Both the position numbers and the translations under genes were made by a program. From Ameyamaea chiangmaiensis (lineage in GTDB: Bacteria; Pseudomonadota; Alphaproteobacteria; Acetobacterales; Acetobacteraceae), in NCBI RefSeq assembly GCF_025995235.1, contig NZ_BAPT01000057.1:124001-188000 (forward strand): 64,000 nt of DNA, written 5' to 3'. The notes under the pieces are model-generated. The model was not told the DNA's origin. It was given only the letters and a program-made list of their open reading frames with translations, and did not search any database. Shown here one piece after another: positions 33,372 through 41,844 of the stretch (the first letter of the stretch is position 1; every line of letters starts with the position of its first letter).

Positions 33372-35561
33372 ATGGATCCGGCGGGAAAAATCGAAGAGAC
33401 CAGGCTCTCCGAGGCATTGAGCGAGCGCTATCTCGCCTATGCCATGTCCACCATTATGTCGCGCTCGCTCCCCGATGTTCGGGACGGGTTGAAGCCTGTG
33501 CATCGCCGCCTGATCTATGCGATGCAGCAGCTCCGACTTGATCCCACGGCAGGGTTTAAAAAGTGTGCACGCGTCGTCGGTGACGTGATCGGTAAATATC
33601 ATCCGCACGGCGACGCTTCGGTGTACGAGGCGCTCGTGCGGCTGGCGCAGGATTTCGCCGTTCGCTATCCGCTGGTCGAAGGGCAGGGCAATTTCGGCTC
33701 GATCGACGGCGATAACGCGGCCGCGATGCGATACACCGAGGCGCGGCTGACGGCGGTTGCCAAGGCGCTTCTGGACGGGATCGATGACGACGCCGTCGAC
33801 TTCCGGGCCACCTATGACGGCGAGGACGAGGAACCGATCGTCCTGCCGGGGGCGTTTCCCAATCTTCTGGCCAACGGTGCTGCCGGTATCGCGGTCGGTA
33901 TGGCCACCAGCATTCCGCCGCATAACGTGGGTGAGGTCTGCGCCGCAGCACTTTTGCTGGTCAGGAAGCCCGAGGCGACGACGGCCGACCTGCTGGCGCT
34001 GATGCCGGGGCCGGACTTTCCGACCGGGGGCCTTCTGGTCGAGGACGCGGACGCGATCGCGCGTGCGTATGAGACGGGCCGGGGCTCGTTCCGGATGCGG
34101 GCGAAATGGTCGGTTGAACAGGGGCGTTTTGGCACCTGGTGCATCGTGGTGACGGAAATTCCCTATCAGGTGCAGAAATCGCGCCTGATCGAGCAGATCG
34201 CCGAGTTGATGGAGCAGAAGAAACTGCCCCTGCTGGGTGATATCCGCGACGAAAGCACGACCGACATCCGTCTGGTGCTGGAGCCCCGCACACGCGGGGT
34301 CGAGCCCGAAGTGCTGATGGAGACGCTGTTCCGTGCCACGCCGCTGGAAAGCCGGTTCAGCCTGAACATGAACGTGCTCGGCGCCGACCGGGTGCCCGGC
34401 GTGCTCGGCCTTCGCGCGGTCCTGCGGGCGTGGCTCGATCATCGTCACGAGGTTCTGGTCCGGCGCAGCCAGCATCGTTTGCGCGCGGTGGAACGGCGGC
34501 TGGAAATCCTGAACGGCTTTCTGGCGGTCTATCTGAACCTCGATGACGTCATCCGCATTATCCGCGAGGAGGACGACGCCAAGGCCAGCTTGATGGCGAC
34601 GTTTTCCCTGACGGACCTGCAGGCGGAGTCCGTCCTCAATATGCGGTTGCGCAGTCTGCGCCGGTTGGAGGAGATCGAGATCCGCAAGGAGCACGGCGCC
34701 CTTTCCGAAGAGCGCGCCGGTCTTGAGGCGCTTCTAGCGGACGAGGGGCTGCGGTGGAAGCGGATCGGCAAGGAGATCGAGGCCACACGCCGCCAGTTCG
34801 GCGATGGTGCCTTGGGGGCCCGGCGGACGGAGCTTGCCGCGCCGCCCGCCCCGGTCGACCTGACTGCGGCCGTTGCCGTGGAGCGGGAGTCGCTGACGGT
34901 CCTTTTGTCTGAAAAGGGCTGGATTCGCGCGGTGAAGGGCCACGGCATCGACGCGGCTTCGCAGAAATTCAAGGAAGGGGACAAACTGGCGCGGGCGGTC
35001 GAGTGCCAGAGCACGGACCGGCTGTGCGCGTTTGCCACCGACGGGCGTGCGTTCACGCTGAAAGCCGCCGATCTGCCGCGCGGGCGAGGGGACGGCCAGC
35101 CAATTCGTCTTCTGATCGAGTTGTCCAATGACGAGGAGCTGATAGCTCTGTTCGTCGTGGGCGATGGGCGCCGTCTGGTCGCGTCGTCGGCCGGGCGCGG
35201 CATGGTCGTGCGCGACGACGATCTGGTGGCCGAAAAGCGCACCGGCAAACAGGTGCTGAACACCAAGGACGGCGAGAGCGCCCTGGCCTGCATCGCGGCC
35301 GAGGGCGATCACGTCGCCGTTCTGGGCCGAAACGGTCGCTTTCTGGTGTTCCCGCTTGAGCAATTGCCCGAGATGACGCGCGGTCTGGGTGTCGCGTTGC
35401 AGAAATACAAGGATGGCGGTCTGCGGGTCGCGCGCGTGTTCACGGCGTCGGCCGGGCTGGTCTGGAAAGAGGGCGGCCGGGCGCGGGCGATGACCGATCT
35501 CGCCCCATGGCTGGGCAAACGGGCCGATGGCGGCAAGCCGGCGCCGAGCTGGGCGAAGTAG
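33372..35561 (+). CDS. parC: DNA topoisomerase IV subunit A
   Basis: ParC is the DNA-breaking subunit of the decatenase topoisomerase IV. The winged-helix active site holds Tyr121 in AAMRYTEARLT. The opening segment ALSERYLAYAMSTIMSRSLP and YHPHGDASVYEALVRLAQDF are typical. The residue that matches the quinolone-relevant Ser80 of E. coli ParC is Ala82, followed by Ser83. The C-terminal beta-pinwheel is short, as in other alphaproteobacterial ParC; there is no GyrA-box run QRRGGRG, which argues against GyrA. Length 729 residues. Confidence 0.95.
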   Translation: MDPAGKIEETRLSEALSERYLAYAMSTIMSRSLPDVRDGLKPVHRRLIYAMQQLRLDPTAGFKKCARVVGDVIGKYHPHGDASVYEALVRLAQDFAVRYPLVEGQGNFGSIDGDNAAAMRYTEARLTAVAKALLDGIDDDAVDFRATYDGEDEEPIVLPGAFPNLLANGAAGIAVGMATSIPPHNVGEVCAAALLLVRKPEATTADLLALMPGPDFPTGGLLVEDADAIARAYETGRGSFRMRAKWSVEQGRFGTWCIVVTEIPYQVQKSRLIEQIAELMEQKKLPLLGDIRDESTTDIRLVLEPRTRGVEPEVLMETLFRATPLESRFSLNMNVLGADRVPGVLGLRAVLRAWLDHRHEVLVRRSQHRLRAVERRLEILNGFLAVYLNLDDVIRIIREEDDAKASLMATFSLTDLQAESVLNMRLRSLRRLEEIEIRKEHGALSEERAGLEALLADEGLRWKRIGKEIEATRRQFGDGALGARRTELAAPPAPVDLTAAVAVERESLTVLLSEKGWIRAVKGHGIDAASQKFKEGDKLARAVECQSTDRLCAFATDGRAFTLKAADLPRGRGDGQPIRLLIELSNDEELIALFVVGDGRRLVASSAGRGMVVRDDDLVAEKRTGKQVLNTKDGESALACIAAEGDHVAVLGRNGRFLVFPLEQLPEMTRGLGVALQKYKDGGLRVARVFTASAGLVWKEGGRARAMTDLAPWLGKRADGGKPAPSWAK

Positions 35562-35619
35562 GCGCGCGCCATCCCCTGCGCGTGTCGCGCGCGCAGGGGT
35601 GCGATGCACAATTGGTGTT

Positions 35620-35632
35620 GCGAAGCATTCGC
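35620..35632. promoter_or_regulatory. palindrome upstream of the bfd gene
   Basis: GCGAA-GCA-TTCGC is a perfect 13-base inverted repeat 46 bases before the start of the iron-related ferredoxin gene. bfd genes are usually iron-regulated, so it could be a Fur-family or Irr-type operator. The sequence does not match a consensus I can confirm. Confidence 0.3.
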
Positions 35633-35678
35633 GTTGTGGTTAAGAACGACACGCAACAACTCCTGCGGCGTCGATTCC

Positions 35679-35888
35679 ATGATTGTGTGCTCGTGTAACC
35701 GGTTGACCCATCACGATGTTGAAGCCGCGGTTGATGGCGGCGCGACACGTCCGAAAGAGATTTACGCGTCGAAGGGATGCAAGGCGCAGTGCGGCAACTG
35801 CACGTCGGGGATTGTCTGTCTGCTGAGACAGGCCCTGATGCAGCGCGGCAATGTGTTCGACCTGTCGGCGGGGCTGGCGGCGTCCTGA
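35679..35888 (+). CDS. bfd: bacterioferritin-associated ferredoxin
   Basis: Bfd is a small 2Fe-2S protein that reduces bacterioferritin so stored iron can be released. The 69-residue product has the BFD-fold cysteines: Cys4 and Cys6 in IVCSCN, and Cys34, Cys38 and Cys41 in KGCKAQCGNC. The ATG at 35679 starts exactly at the conserved MIVCSCN; a longer in-frame start at 35604 has no support. No bacterioferritin gene is in the window. It is convergent with bpt. Confidence 0.9.
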   Translation: MIVCSCNRLTHHDVEAAVDGGATRPKEIYASKGCKAQCGNCTSGIVCLLRQALMQRGNVFDLSAGLAAS

Positions 35889-35910
35889 GCGCCGCGTCCC
35901 ACTGAGGGGG

Positions 35911-36630
35911 TCAGGTGGCGGCCAGGTCCCGCCACGCCCCGCGTACCAGAATTTCGGCCGGCCGGAACCGGGCCTTGTAGGCCATCTTCCGGCTCTCGGC
36001 GATCCAATAGCCGAGATAGACGTAGTCCAGGCCCAGCGTTGCGGCCTGTTCGATCATCCACAGGATGGCGTTCGTGCCCAGCGACAGCCGCTCCAGCTCC
36101 GGGTCGAAGAAGCTGTAGACCGCCGACAGACCGTCGCCCAGGCGGTCCATCAGGCTGACGCAGACCAGCAGATCGTCTTGCGTTCGAAATTCGACCAGTG
36201 TCGTATCGATCGGCGTATCTTCCACCATCGCGCGGTAATCGTAGAAGTTCATCGAGGCCATATCGCCGTCGGCGTGGCGGCTTCTCTGGTAGCGCTGGAA
36301 CAGGGCGAACTGTTCGGTCGTTGCGTGGGGGGGGACTTCGAACCCGTCGATCGCGCCATTGCGACGGCGGACGCGCGACTGCGAGCGGTCGGGCTGAAAG
36401 CGCGCGACGGGGATGCGGATGGGCACGCAGGCACTGCAACCCGAGCACACCGGGGCGTAGGCGATCGTGTGGCTGCGCCGGAAACCCGCGCGCGACAGGC
36501 GGTCATGCAGCGCGTCGGCATTGGGGCCGGACAGTTCCGTGACGACCTTGCGCTCCGTCCGGCCCTCCAGATACGGGCATGGCAGGGGAGAGGTCGTGTA
36601 GAAGAACTGCGGGTTGGCTGCGAACGTCAT
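35911..36630 (-). CDS. bpt: aspartate/glutamate leucyltransferase (N-end rule)
   Basis: This transferase adds leucine (or arginine) from charged tRNA to N-terminal Asp or Glu, marking proteins for degradation by ClpS/ClpAP. The N-terminal domain has PCPYLEGRTERKVV and the cysteine cluster APVCSGCSACVPIRIP, and the C-terminal GNAT-like domain has YLGYWIAESRKMAYKARFRP. Length 239 residues, normal for Bpt, which is the likely form in alphaproteobacteria. The arginine-specific Ate is similar. Confidence 0.92.
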   Translation of the reverse strand: MTFAANPQFFYTTSPLPCPYLEGRTERKVVTELSGPNADALHDRLSRAGFRRSHTIAYAPVCSGCSACVPIRIPVARFQPDRSQSRVRRRNGAIDGFEVPPHATTEQFALFQRYQRSRHADGDMASMNFYDYRAMVEDTPIDTTLVEFRTQDDLLVCVSLMDRLGDGLSAVYSFFDPELERLSLGTNAILWMIEQAATLGLDYVYLGYWIAESRKMAYKARFRPAEILVRGAWRDLAAT

Positions 36631-36709
36631 CGATCTCCCTCGGGCGGGCGTCCCGGGCTGGCCGGGCGGGGTCGTCGAGTCATCACATTGTCACACACCG
36701 TACTGTAGG

Positions 36710-36751
36710 GGGCGCCGCGCGGTTTTGCACCTCTTTCCTTGCGCGGCGCCC
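36710..36751 (-). terminator. inverted repeat downstream of hemB
   Basis: GGGCGCCGCGC at 36710-36720 and its exact complement at 36741-36751 form an eleven-pair stem with a 20-base loop, 20 bases beyond the hemB stop. There is no T tract in the direction of hemB, so termination is not certain. It may also shield the bpt promoter region. Confidence 0.5.
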
Positions 36752-36771
36752 TGATCCGGGAGCGGCGCGGG

Positions 36772-37767
36772 TCAGCCCGCCCGCAACCGTTGCGCGGCCT
36801 CGACCGCGAAATAGGTCAGTACGCCCGACGCACCGGCGCGGATGAAGGCCAGCAGGCTTTCCATCATGGCCCGATCATGGTCGAGCCACCCGTTGCGGAT
36901 GGCCGCCATCAGCATCGCGTATTCGCCAGACACCTGATAGACGAACGTGGGCACGGCGAAACGTTCATGCACACGGCTGACGATATCCAGATAGGGCATT
37001 CCTGGCTTGACCATGACCATGTCGGCGCCCTCGCGCAGGTCCATCTCGACCTCGCGCAGGGCTTCGTCACTGTTGGCCGGGTCCATCTGGTAGGTCTTCT
37101 TGTCACCCTTGAGCAGGTCGCCCGAGCCGAGCGCGTCGCGGAACGGGCCGTAGAACGCGCTGGCGTATTTCGCGGCGTAGGACATGATCCGCGTCCCGAC
37201 CATGCCCTGTTCGTCCAAAGCCCGGCGCATGGTGCCGATACGGCCGTCCATCATGTCGGACGGAGCGAGGATATCGATCCCCGCCGCCGCCTGGTTGAGC
37301 GCCTGTCCGGTCAGAACGGCGACGGACTCGTCATTGACGACGTAGCCATCGCGCACCAGTCCGTCATGGCCGTGGCTGGTGTAAGGGTCGAGGGCTACGT
37401 CGCCGATCAGCCCGATGTCGGGAAACTGGCGCTTGAGTTCGCGGGCAGCGCGGCACATCAGGTTTTCGGGGTTGAGCGCCTCGGTCCCGTGCTCGTCGCG
37501 GACCTCCATCGGCGTGACGGGGAACAGGGCCAGCGCGGGAATGCCGAGCGTGGCCGCCGGTTCGACGTGGGCCGCGAGACGATCGATGCTGACCCGTTTC
37601 TGGCCGGGCATCGACACCACCTCGGTCTCGACGTTCGTGCCTTCGGTGACGAAGATCGGCCAGATCAGGTGATCCACGCTCAGGCGATGTTCGGCGACCA
37701 GACGCCGGGTGAAGCTGTCCTGCCGGTTGCGGCGAAGACGCGTGTGCGGAAACTGGCCGACGGTCAT
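36772..37767 (-). CDS. hemB: porphobilinogen synthase (delta-aminolevulinic acid dehydratase)
   Basis: HemB condenses two 5-aminolevulinate molecules into porphobilinogen for heme synthesis. The active-site lysine of the VKPG motif (MVMVKPGMPYLD) and the second lysine region are present. The metal segment reads VALDPYTSHGHDGLV without the cysteine triad, so this is the magnesium-type enzyme rather than the zinc type. The ATG at 37767 gives 331 residues with the family start; upstream in-frame starts are unconserved. Confidence 0.94.
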   Translation of the reverse strand: MTVGQFPHTRLRRNRQDSFTRRLVAEHRLSVDHLIWPIFVTEGTNVETEVVSMPGQKRVSIDRLAAHVEPAATLGIPALALFPVTPMEVRDEHGTEALNPENLMCRAARELKRQFPDIGLIGDVALDPYTSHGHDGLVRDGYVVNDESVAVLTGQALNQAAAGIDILAPSDMMDGRIGTMRRALDEQGMVGTRIMSYAAKYASAFYGPFRDALGSGDLLKGDKKTYQMDPANSDEALREVEMDLREGADMVMVKPGMPYLDIVSRVHERFAVPTFVYQVSGEYAMLMAAIRNGWLDHDRAMMESLLAFIRAGASGVLTYFAVEAAQRLRAG

Positions 37768-37855
37768 GGCGACCCCTCTGTTACGAAGTATTGGGGGACG
37801 CAGACTATCGGTCTCCGGCGGCCTTTGAAAACCCTGCCCTGCCGGATGACAGCCA

Positions 37856-39325
37856 TCAACGACGGGCGTGACGCAGGACGCTGTGGCGGCGGCCATAGCC
37901 GGCGTAGATCGCCAGACCGATCGCAAGCCACACGATCAGACGCAGCCAGGTCAGCCCGTCGAGCGACACCATCATGACGCCGCAGGACACGATGCCCAGG
38001 ATGGGGATGATCGGGCCGCCGGGGACGCGGAAGCGGCGTTCCATCTCGGGCGCTGTTCGTCGCAGGATCATCGTGCCGCCGCACACCATGACGAACGCCA
38101 GCAGGGTGCCGATCGAGGTCATGTGGCCGAGTTCGGAAATAGGCAGGAACGCGCACAGTACCGAGGTCAGCGCCATGAAGAACAGGTTTGTCAGCCACGG
38201 CGTGCGCAGCCGCGGGTGAACCCGGCTGAACACTGGCGGCAGCAGCCCGTCACGCGACATGGCGTAGAAAACGCGGCTCTGCCCCAGCAGCAGGACGAGC
38301 ATCACCGAGGTATAGCCGCAGATGATGCCGAGCTTGATGGCGGTTTTCAGCCAGCTGAACGGCGTCACGTTGATGGCGGTGGCCACGGGGGCGGCGTCGC
38401 CGAGCATGGCGCGGTAATTCACGAGGCCGGTCATGACGAGCGAGAAGCAGACATAGGCCAGCGTGCAGATCGCAAGGCTGCCCAGGATGCCGATCGGCAT
38501 GTCGCGCGACGGATTGCGGGTTTCCTGCGCGGCGGTGGAGACGGCGTCGAACCCGACATAGGCGAAGAAGATCGTCCCCGCCGCCCGCAGGATGCCCGAG
38601 GCGCCGTAATGGCCGAAGGTTCCGTCGTTGGCGGGCACGAACGGCGTGTAGTTCGCGCTGTTGATGAACGGCAGGCCGAAGGCGATGAAGGCGGCGATGA
38701 TGGCAAGCTTGATCACGACGATCACGGCATTGACGCGCGCGGACTCGCTGATGCCGCGGATCAGCAGGAACGACACGGCACACACGACCACCACGGCGGG
38801 GAGGTTGGCCAGTCCGGCGACCTGATGTCCGTCGGCCAGCGTGACGGTCTGGAACGGCGACGCCAGCAGGCGTGGGGGCAGATGGAGCCCGATCTGGTCC
38901 AGAAGGGACACGACGTAGCTTGACCAGCTGACGCCCACCGTGGCCGCCCCCACCGCGTATTCGAGCACGAGGTCCCAGCCGATGATCCACGCCGCAAGTT
39001 CGCCCATGGTCATGTAGCTGTAGGTGTAGGCGCTCCCGGCCATGGGGATCATGCCCGCCAGTTCGCTGTAGCACATGCCCGCGAAGCCGCAGGCGATCGC
39101 AGCGATGATGAACGATAGTACCACCGCCGGTCCCGCGTTTTCCGACGCGGCGATCCCGGTCAGGGAAAATAGGCCGGCACCGATGGTCGCCCCGATCCCC
39201 AGGGCCACGAGTTGCCACGGTCCGAGCGACCGGCGCAGCGTTGCCTCGCCGGAGCCTTCGTCCGCGATAATGGGCTTGCGGCGCAGCAGTGCGGACGGCG
39301 GCGGGGCGTGAAGCGTATCGGGCAT
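37856..39325 (-). CDS. amino acid permease (APC superfamily, cationic amino acid transporter type)
   Basis: Twelve or more transmembrane segments and the APC signature in helix 1 (ALGIGATIGAGLFSLTGIAA) and helix 3 region (CYSELAGMIPMAGSAYTYSY) mark a secondary amino acid transporter of the plasma membrane. The segment FFAYVGFDAVSTAAQETRNP is typical of the CAT-like subfamily that includes bacterial YfnA-type carriers. The substrate is not predictable from sequence. Length 489 residues. It is divergent from glyA and lies 88 bases before hemB on the same strand. Confidence 0.9.
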   Translation of the reverse strand: MPDTLHAPPPSALLRRKPIIADEGSGEATLRRSLGPWQLVALGIGATIGAGLFSLTGIAASENAGPAVVLSFIIAAIACGFAGMCYSELAGMIPMAGSAYTYSYMTMGELAAWIIGWDLVLEYAVGAATVGVSWSSYVVSLLDQIGLHLPPRLLASPFQTVTLADGHQVAGLANLPAVVVVCAVSFLLIRGISESARVNAVIVVIKLAIIAAFIAFGLPFINSANYTPFVPANDGTFGHYGASGILRAAGTIFFAYVGFDAVSTAAQETRNPSRDMPIGILGSLAICTLAYVCFSLVMTGLVNYRAMLGDAAPVATAINVTPFSWLKTAIKLGIICGYTSVMLVLLLGQSRVFYAMSRDGLLPPVFSRVHPRLRTPWLTNLFFMALTSVLCAFLPISELGHMTSIGTLLAFVMVCGGTMILRRTAPEMERRFRVPGGPIIPILGIVSCGVMMVSLDGLTWLRLIVWLAIGLAIYAGYGRRHSVLRHARR

Positions 39326-39484
39326 CGATGTTCTTTCTTGGCGCCGGGATCGGTGGCGCGGAGAGGGCGGGAATGGCTGAAAACGCGTCGTTACGCTTTC
39401 TATTATCGTGGCGGACGCATATATGCATCAGCCATAGCGGGTCCGATGGGGCCCGCGCGTCCTGCCGCACGGAGAATTGCCCCG

Positions 39485-40777
39485 ATGTCCGACGAGTCCA
39501 GCCTGCATCGTTATTTCAACGCCCCGGTGGCGGAGGTCGACCCCGAGGTCGCCGCTGCTCTGCGCGGTGAAATGACGCGCCAGCGCGAGGGAATCGAACT
39601 GATCGCCAGCGAGAACATGGTTTCGCGGGCGGTACTCGACGCGCAAGGGTCCGTTCTGACCAACAAATATGCCGAAGGGTATCCCGGGCGCCGCTACTAC
39701 GGCGGTTGCTTCGAGGTGGACCGCGTCGAGACACTGGCGATCGAGCGCGCCAAGCAGATCTTCGGCGCGGACTTCGCCAACGTGCAGCCCCACTCCGGCG
39801 CGAATGCCAATCAGGCCGCCTTCATGGCGCTGGCCAAGCCGGGCGACACCATCTTGGGCATGAGCCTGGCGGCCGGCGGTCATCTGACGCATGGCGCGGC
39901 CCCGAACTACTCCGGCAAGTGGTTCCGCGCGGTGCAGTATGGCGTTCGCCAGCAGGACGGCGAGCTCGACTATGACGAGATGGAGCGTCTGGCACGCGAC
40001 GAAAAGCCGCGCATCATCGTCGCGGGTGGATCGGCCTATCCGCGGATCATCGATTTCGCCCGTTTCCGACGCATCGCCGACGAGATCGGCGCGGCCCTGA
40101 TGGTCGACATGGCCCATTTCGCGGGGCTGGTGGCGGCCGGCCTGTATCCGAACCCGGTGCCGCACGCCGATATCGTGACGTCGACCACGCACAAGACGCT
40201 GCGCGGCCCGCGCGGCGGCCTGATCCTGACCAACGACGCCGACCTGGCGAAGAAGATCAATTCGGCCGTGTTCCCCGGGTTGCAGGGTGGTCCGCTGATG
40301 CACGTGATCGCGGGCAAGGCGGTGGCGTTCGGCGAGGCCCTCCAGCCGTCGTTCCGCACCTATCAGGAAAGCGTCGCGCGCAATGCCAAGGTGCTGGCCC
40401 GCACGCTGCTGGACTGCGGGTTCGACATCGTCACCAACGGAACGGATTCGCATCTGATCCTGGTGGACCTGCGGCCGAAGAAGGTCACGGGCAAGGCAGC
40501 CGAAGCGGCGCTTGAGCGTGCCGGGATCACGGCGAACAAGAACGCCGTGCCGTTCGACCCGGAGAAGCCCGCGATCACGTCGGGCATCCGTCTGGGCAGC
40601 CCGGCGGCGACGGCGCGTGGCTTCGGAGAGGCTGAATTCCGCGAGGTCGGCGTGATGATCGACGAAGTGCTGACCGGGTTGGCGACGTCGGGCGAAGAGG
40701 GCAACCAGGCGGTCGAGGCGGCCGTTCATGAGCGCGTCAAGGCACTGTGCGTGCGCTTCCCGATCTATCAGAGCTGA
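39485..40777 (+). CDS. glyA: serine hydroxymethyltransferase
   Basis: GlyA interconverts serine and glycine and loads tetrahydrofolate with one-carbon units, using PLP. The PLP lysine is Lys237 in VTSTTHKTLRGPRGG. The segments ELIASENMVSRAVLDAQGSV and LMVDMAHFAGLVAAG are also typical. The ATG at 39485 gives 430 residues with the normal N-terminus; the frame is open far upstream to 39212 without conservation. A 14-pair inverted repeat follows the stop. Confidence 0.97.
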   Translation: MSDESSLHRYFNAPVAEVDPEVAAALRGEMTRQREGIELIASENMVSRAVLDAQGSVLTNKYAEGYPGRRYYGGCFEVDRVETLAIERAKQIFGADFANVQPHSGANANQAAFMALAKPGDTILGMSLAAGGHLTHGAAPNYSGKWFRAVQYGVRQQDGELDYDEMERLARDEKPRIIVAGGSAYPRIIDFARFRRIADEIGAALMVDMAHFAGLVAAGLYPNPVPHADIVTSTTHKTLRGPRGGLILTNDADLAKKINSAVFPGLQGGPLMHVIAGKAVAFGEALQPSFRTYQESVARNAKVLARTLLDCGFDIVTNGTDSHLILVDLRPKKVTGKAAEAALERAGITANKNAVPFDPEKPAITSGIRLGSPAATARGFGEAEFREVGVMIDEVLTGLATSGEEGNQAVEAAVHERVKALCVRFPIYQS

Positions 40778-40784
40778 GACCGTC

Positions 40785-40827
40785 GCGCATCGGGTGGGTG
40801 GGGATGTCTTCAGCCCACCCGATGCGC
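40785..40827. terminator. 14-pair inverted repeat at the glyA/astE convergent junction
   Basis: GCGCATCGGGTGGG at 40785-40798 is complemented exactly at 40814-40827, with a 15-base loop. The right arm is inside the last codons of the convergent deacylase gene. It could serve both transcripts; there is no strong T tract on either side. Confidence 0.6.
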
Positions 40828-41844
40828 CAGTCGCACGGCGGTCTGGCCCTGACCGGGCCGCAGGTTCGGCATGACCAGCAGGCAGTCATTATAGGGGGTG
40901 CGGATTTCGTCCGTGCCGTCACGCGCCAGGACGGTTCCCCCGTCGGCGATGATGTCACCGTTGCGAAACGGGTGCAGGAAGGTAAAACCGCTCGTCCGTG
41001 CGGTGATCGTGTCGGTAACGCGAACGCTCCGTCGCGGATCGGGCAGGATGGCGGTCGCGGGCGATGCTTCGCCCCGGATACCGCATCCGTGTCGGAGCAT
41101 CGTCCGTACCGCCCGGAGTGAACAGGCAGCACTGCGCACATGCCAGTGCTGACCGGCCTCCAGCAGACAGGCCCGGACGGGTTTGTCCCGGGACGGGAAG
41201 ATGGCCCCGTCGATCAGTCGCGCGCCGCTTGCATGGCCCTGATCCTCGACCACCAGCGTGCCGGGCGCCAGCGTGCTCGCCAGTGCCGCGCCCGACCGTC
41301 CTTCCGCCGCGAGAAAGATCGGCGCACCGGCCCACAGCATGGTGTGCAGGTCGAGCAGAAGATCGGCCGAGCGCAGGACGGGCGCGACTTCACGCGCGCG
41401 ATCGAGCTCGGCCGACTGTCCGCTGCCGTCGAGGATCACGGGCGCCCAAAGGCGGTTCATGTCCTCGTCGATGAACCGTGAGGCAACGGGGTTGGCGCGG
41501 TCGAAACGGGCGAACGCGGCGAGATTGAGAAACACGAAACTCAGGCGTCCGCGCGCGGGCCGCACGCCTCGGCGCAGCAGACGGTCGACGGCCACGGCCC
41601 CGGCATATTCGTTGCCATGCATCAGGCAGGACACCACCACATGCGGTCCCGGGTGGCGGGTTTCGAAATGCATGACGCCAGGAATGCCCGCGTTACCCCG
41701 TTCCCAGCGCGTCAGGTCGGGGGGGCGGAGGGCAACGGCGAAATCCGGCAACGGCGGCGGAGGTGGCGGCAGCGTGTCCCGGAACAGGCTTGCCTTGACG
41801 CGCGCCGGTCCTTCGGATCCACGCGGGCTGGCGCCGCAGCTCAT
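40810..41844 (-). CDS. AstE/AspA-family deacylase (succinylglutamate desuccinylase/aspartoacylase type)
   Basis: The family removes acyl groups from N-acyl amino acids using a zinc carboxypeptidase fold. His76 and Glu79 in CLMHGNEYAG are the first zinc ligands, and DLHTMLW supplies the next histidine. The N-terminal 30 residues contain a run of prolines. The ATG at 41844 overlaps the argE stop (ATGA), so translation is likely coupled to argE. An arginine or N-acyl amino acid role is inferred from argE; the true substrate is unknown. Confidence 0.8.
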   Translation of the reverse strand: MSCGASPRGSEGPARVKASLFRDTLPPPPPPLPDFAVALRPPDLTRWERGNAGIPGVMHFETRHPGPHVVVSCLMHGNEYAGAVAVDRLLRRGVRPARGRLSFVFLNLAAFARFDRANPVASRFIDEDMNRLWAPVILDGSGQSAELDRAREVAPVLRSADLLLDLHTMLWAGAPIFLAAEGRSGAALASTLAPGTLVVEDQGHASGARLIDGAIFPSRDKPVRACLLEAGQHWHVRSAACSLRAVRTMLRHGCGIRGEASPATAILPDPRRSVRVTDTITARTSGFTFLHPFRNGDIIADGGTVLARDGTDEIRTPYNDCLLVMPNLRPGQGQTAVRLAHRVG

